Source: Salminus brasiliensis (taxonomy: Eukaryota > Chordata > Actinopteri > Characiformes > Bryconidae). From it: a stretch of DNA of 64,000 nt. Positions 55,718-61,700 of the stretch are shown in pieces; the first letter of the stretch is position 1, and each line of letters opens with the position of its first letter. Below the pieces are notes generated by a model. The model worked only from the letters and a program-made list of their open reading frames with translations. It had not been told where the DNA came from and searched no databases. Location: positions 5,506,316 to 5,570,315 of the forward strand of contig NC_132897.1 of NCBI RefSeq assembly GCF_030463535.1. Direction: 5' to 3'. A program made the position numbers and the translations under genes.

Positions 55718-58700
55718 CTTTTATTATCAGTGTAATTCGATTAAGCAGTGTTTAAATGTGCTTTATAAAAACATGTGACTTGTATACAATGGTGGTAATT
55801 AATGATTAAGCTTCAAGTTTTAAGTATGGGTGAAGACACTACATACAAACTAAAGGCAATTCATCCTGTCTCACTCCTCATTGCACTAAATCTTCTTATC
55901 AGCAATGCATTTTTCTTTATTATTTCATTTATTTTACATTTATGAATACATTTAATTTTATTTAATTTTATAATGTAATCTATTATTATTGAATTATTGC
56001 ACTTATTTGCTCTGTTATTCATGTTCTATTTTTAAATAAAGACACGGAAATGTATTTTTAATCCGATTCATCGAAAAAACAATTGACAGATTAATCGATT
56101 TTTTAAATATTCGTTAGTTGCAGCCCTACTCTTTTCTTCTTAAACCTTTTCCCGGACAGTGCGATGGTTGCCTCCAGAGTTTGCTTGCTCAACTAAATTT
56201 CACACTGTTGCAACCCTAATACATCGTTTTACTCACATTGCAGGACGTGCGATGTCATATTCTTTTTTATTATTATTATTTCATCAAATTTTTAAAGACA
56301 TATCTACTAAAGGCAGACTTTATCTGCCCAGTATCGTTTATTTTACTATTATTCAATACTGAATAAACAACAATGCATTATTAATATCATGACATGTTGG
56401 AACACTGACTTGTGTGTTGAGATCTGGTGCAAATCCTTTTTTTTTTTTTATCACAATTAATATTTTTTAAATATTACTTTTTTATGTTTTCTTGGTCTTT
56501 CAGAGCTTAACTTGACCGCTACTATTCCTCCTAACCACCATTTCTTAGTTGCATTACAAAATATGGGGCACCACAGTTTTGCATGCCATCTGAGAGCCAC
56601 GAGTAACAAATGTTAATTCCTTTTATGAATGTTTTAAGTTCAAGCCAGCAGTGGCCAAAATAACTGCTCAGAACTGATGGCAGAAACAGCTCAAGCTTCT
56701 AACAAACAAACATTACTCAACGCTGCCCCTAAAGGTGTTACGGCATAACAGAGAAATCAGGAGTACGGGCTCCCGAGTGGCCCTCTAAGCTCTAGAAATG
56801 ATGTGGGAACAGCGACAGGCCCCATATATACACCCACCTTGTTCCCTCCGTCGTTCATACCCCAGCCACAGCTCTTCACTCCTAGGGCAGCTCTGCATGG
56901 GGTGGCATCTAGACAGGTGACCGGCTGGCCATAGACAAAGTGAAGCAGCCTGGTTCCTAGATCCTGGTCCTCCTCTTCCTCTGACTGACTTGAATCCAGA
57001 AGATAAACGCTCTCTCCGGCCCATGCTGAAACCAACGGCAAAGCCCGTTTCCCTGGGACCACCAACAATCCATCCACCTGAAAGTTAAGAAAGCTTAATT
57101 ATTTGGTCATTTTACTGTCTAAACCAAGTCTTAGATTTGCACATAACATAGATTCCCCAGAAGAAACACTAGTGGTTCCTCCAAGAACCATATTTGCACT
57201 AGAGATCAGCATGAAGAACCCTTCACATGATCTAATGATGCTCTACCAGCTTAAAGGTTCTTCACTCTCACACTCTCATCTCCACTACAGACATGGATCA
57301 TCAAGGAACCAAAGTGTTCCACTCAAAACACTATTCGTAGAACCCTGTAGAACCTGGTAGTGTTAATATACACTTGTTAACAGAACACACTTACAGGTTT
57401 AGGCAGGTGGATGAGGCACCTCGTCCTCCAGTAGCCTCCATCATCTGGGGAATCCACCCGCACCTCTGACCCAGACGCAGTGGCCAACACTGGGCTGTCA
57501 GTGCTCAGGTCAAGAGCACTGACCCGCTGGAGGTGCTGATAGTGATGGATGGGCTCAAGACCGGCTTCAGTGCTCCAAACATCCACACACCCTGCCAAGA
57601 ACCAGGTGCATATAGACATTGGGACCTTTGGGGCCACTCACACTCTCTACAATCATGGTTCCTGGTGGAACCAAAGGTGGTTCTTCCATGGCATTGCACA
57701 TCTAAAGCACCATTATTTTTTAAAACATGCTGGTTTCATGCTTCTGTGTAGACTATACTGACCCTGTAATGCCCATGTGGTTCTCAAATCAGTCCTCAGT
57801 GTCCACATTTTGCCAACAGATAAAATTAGGACCATCTAGGGGTCCCTAAGCACTAGTTTTGAGAACCACAGATCTATGTGGTATTGTGGCAAAGTCACTG
57901 GGTCACCCAGTCACACTGAGACGAATGATGTAGGGGAATGGGGGTTGTTGAGGGAATTGTTGAAGTATATGACATGCTGGACAACAAAGTGATGTGGGAT
58001 AATCATCAGAAACCACAAATATTTGAAAATCTATGGTAAAAAAATGACTACCACTGATGTATGGATGGGCTGCATGGACTAGCTTGCTCACGAAACCCGA
58101 AGACACAGCCTTACAACGATCAAGGCTGCCCCTGAGAAAACTGCCACGTGCTAAAACAGCTAATTTCTGACCCTGGTAATAGGACCATAAACCTAGGATT
58201 AAGGCAAACCTTAATGGATTACCTAAGGTAAAACATGAAGCCTCTTACCATTCTCATATGCAGCAGAAGCCACAGTCTCATTGACTCGAACAAAACTGAC
58301 ATAAGGTGGTGGGTTGTCATCTCTTATTGTGTGGGCAGGTCTCAGGTACAAAGCACCAGAGTCCCAGTGGACAGTGTCCCATAGTCGAACATCGCCTGAG
58401 GTATACCTGCGGAGGACATACATGCTGTTGGGAATTTTGAGCCTATTGCTGCATGCAGAGCTAAACTGATCTGTGGGGAGGTTCAATAAAAGTATTACAG
58501 CAATGTTAAATCTAATGCTCAGAGGATAATGTTGAATACTAAAGAGTGTTCAGAGGATAATGTTCAACATTAGAGAGTGCTGAGTGGGTAATCTTAACTA
58601 TTTTAGTGAGTAGTCTTCACTTGTAGAGAAAGTACAGAAAGTAATCACTCTTACCAAAAAGTGTTCAGAGGGTAATCCTCACCATTCGTGTATTCAGAGG

Positions 58701-61700
58701 ATAATGTTCAGTGGTAATGAGTCATGTTCACTATTAGCAAGTGTTTAGACAATAATCTCCAACATCAGTGACTGTTCAGTGGGTAACCGCCACTACCAGC
58801 GAGTGTTCAGTGGGTAACCGCCACTACCAGCGAGTGTTCAGTGGGTAACCGCCACTACCAGCGAGTGTTCAGTGGGTAACCGCCACTACCAGCGAGTGTT
58901 CAGTGGGTAACCGCCACTACCAGCGAGTGTTCAGTGGGTAACCGCCACTACCAGCGAGTGTTCAGTGGGTAACCTCCACTATCAGCGAATGTTCAGTGGA
59001 TAACCTCCACTATCAGCGAATGTTCAGTGGGTAACCTCCACTATCAGCGAGTGTTCAGTGGGTAACCTCCACTATCAGCGAGTGTTCAGTGGGTAACCTC
59101 CACTATCAGCGAGTGTTCAGTGGGTAACCTCCACTATCAGCGAGTGTTCAGTGGATAACCTCCACTATCAGCGAGTGTTCAGAGGATAACCTCCACTATC
59201 AGCGAGTGTTCAGAGGATAACCTCCACTATCAGCGAATATTCAGTGGGTAACCTCCACTATCAGCGAATGTTCAGTGGATAACCTCCACTATCAGCGAAT
59301 GTTCAGTGGGTAACCTCCACTATCAGCGAATGTTCAGTGGGTAACCTCCACTATCAGCGAATGTTCAGTGGGTAACCTCCACTATCAGCGATGTTCAGTG
59401 GGTAACCTCCACTATCAGCGAGTGTTCAGTGGGTAACCTCCACTATCAGCGAGTGTTCAGTGGGTAACCTCCACTATCAGCGAATGTTCAGTGGGTAACC
59501 TCCACTATCAGCGAATGTTCAGTGGGTAACCTCCACTATCAGCGAATGTTCAGTGGGTAACCTCCACTATCAGCGAGTGTTCAGTGGGTAACCTCCACTA
59601 TCAGCGAGTGTTCAGTGGGTAACCTCCACTATCAGCGAGTGTTCAGTGGGTAACCTCCACTATCAGCGAGTGTTCAGTGGATAACCTCCACTATCAGCGA
59701 GTGTTCAGAGGATAACCTCCACTATCAGCGAATGTTCAGTGGGTAACCTCCACTATCAGCGAGTGTTCAGTGGGTAACCTCCACTATCAGCGAGTGTTCA
59801 GTGGGTAACCTCCACTATCAGCGAGTGTTCAGAGGATAACCTCCACTATCAGCGAGTGTTCAGTGGTAACCTCCACTATCAGCGAGTGTTCAGTGGGTAA
59901 CCGCCACTATCAGCGAGTGTTCAGTGGGTAACCGCCACTATCAGCGAGTGTTCAGTGGGTAACCGCCACTATCAGCGAGTGTTCAGTGGGTAACCTCCAC
60001 TATCAGCGAGTGTTCAGTGGGTAACCTCCACTATCAGCGAGTGTTCAGAGGATAACCGCCACTATCATCGAGTGTTCAGTGGGTAATCTCCACTATCAGC
60101 GAGTGTTCAGAGGATAACCTCCACTATCAGCGAGTGTTCAGTGGTAACCTCCACTATCAGCGAGTGTTCAGAGGATAACCGCCACTATCAGCGAGTGTTC
60201 AGAGGATAACCGCCACTATCAGCGAGTGTTCAGTGGGTAACCTCCACTATCAGCGAGTGTTCAGTGGGTAACCTCCACTATCAGCGAGTGTTCAGTGGGT
60301 AACCTCCACTATCAGCGAGTGTTCAGAGGATAACCTCCACTATCAGCGAGTGTTCAGAGGATAACCTCCACTATCAGCGAGTGTTCAGTGGGTAACCGCC
60401 ACTACCAGCGAGTGTTCAGAGGATAACCTCCACTCTCAGCGAGTGTTCAGTGGGTAACCGCCACTACCAGCGAGTGTTCAGTGGGTAACCTCCACTATCA
60501 GCGAGTGTTCAGTGGGTAACCGCCACTACCAGCGAGTGTTCAGTGGGTAACCGCCACTACCAGCGAGTGTTCAGTGGGTAACCGCCACTACCAGCGAGTG
60601 TTCAGTGGGTAATCTCCACTATCAGCGAGTGTTCAGAGGATAACCTCCACTATCAGCGAGTGTTCAGTGGATAACCTCCACTATCAGCGAGTGTTCAGTG
60701 GGTAACCTCCACTATCAGCGAGTGTTAAGTGGGTAACCTCCACTATCACGAGTGTTCAGTGGGTAACCTCCACTATCACGAGTGTTCAGTGGGTAACCTC
60801 CACTATCACGAGTGTTCAGAGGATAACCTCCACTATCAGCGAGTGTTCAGTGGGTAACCGCCACTACCAGCGAGTGTTCAGTGGGTAACCGCCACTACCA
60901 GCGAGTGTTCAGTGGGTAACCGCCACTACCAGCGAGTGTTCAGTGGATAACCTCCACTCTCAGCGAGTGTTCAGTGGGTAACCTCCACTCTCAGCGAGTG
61001 TTCAGTGGGTAACCTCCAGTCTCAGCGAGTGTTCAGTGGGTAACCTCCAGTCTCAGCGAGTGTTCAGTGGGTAACCTCCACTATCAGCGAGTGTTCAGTG
61101 GGTAACCTCCACTATCAGCGAGTGTTCAGTGGGTAACCACCACTACCAGCGAGTGTTCAGAGGGTAACCTCCACTACCAGCGAGTGTTCAGTGGGTAACC
61201 TCCACTACCAGCGAGTGTTCAGTGGGTAACCTCCACTACCAGCGAGTGTTCAGTGGGTAACCTCCACTACCAGCGAGTGTTCAGTGGGTAATCTCCACTA
61301 TCAGCTGAACACTCGCGCAACTGGGTAACCTCCAGTCTCAGCGAGTGTTCAGTGGGTAACCTCCAGTCTCAGCGAGTGTTCAGTGGGTAACCTCCACTAT
61401 CAGCGAGTGTTCAGTGGGTAACCTCCACTATCAGCGAGTGTTCAGTGGGTAACCTCCACTATCAGCGAGTGTTCAGTGGGTAATCTCCACTATCAGCGAG
61501 TGTTCAGTGGGTAACCTCCAGTCTCAGCGAGTGTTCAGTGGGTAACCTCCACTATCAGCGAGTGTTCAGTGGGTAACCTCCACTATCAGCGAGTGTTCAG
61601 TGGGTAACCTCCACTATCAGCGAGTGTTCAGTGGGTAACCACCACTACCAGCGAGTGTTCAGAGGGTAACCTCCACTACCAGCGAGTGTTCAGAGGATAA

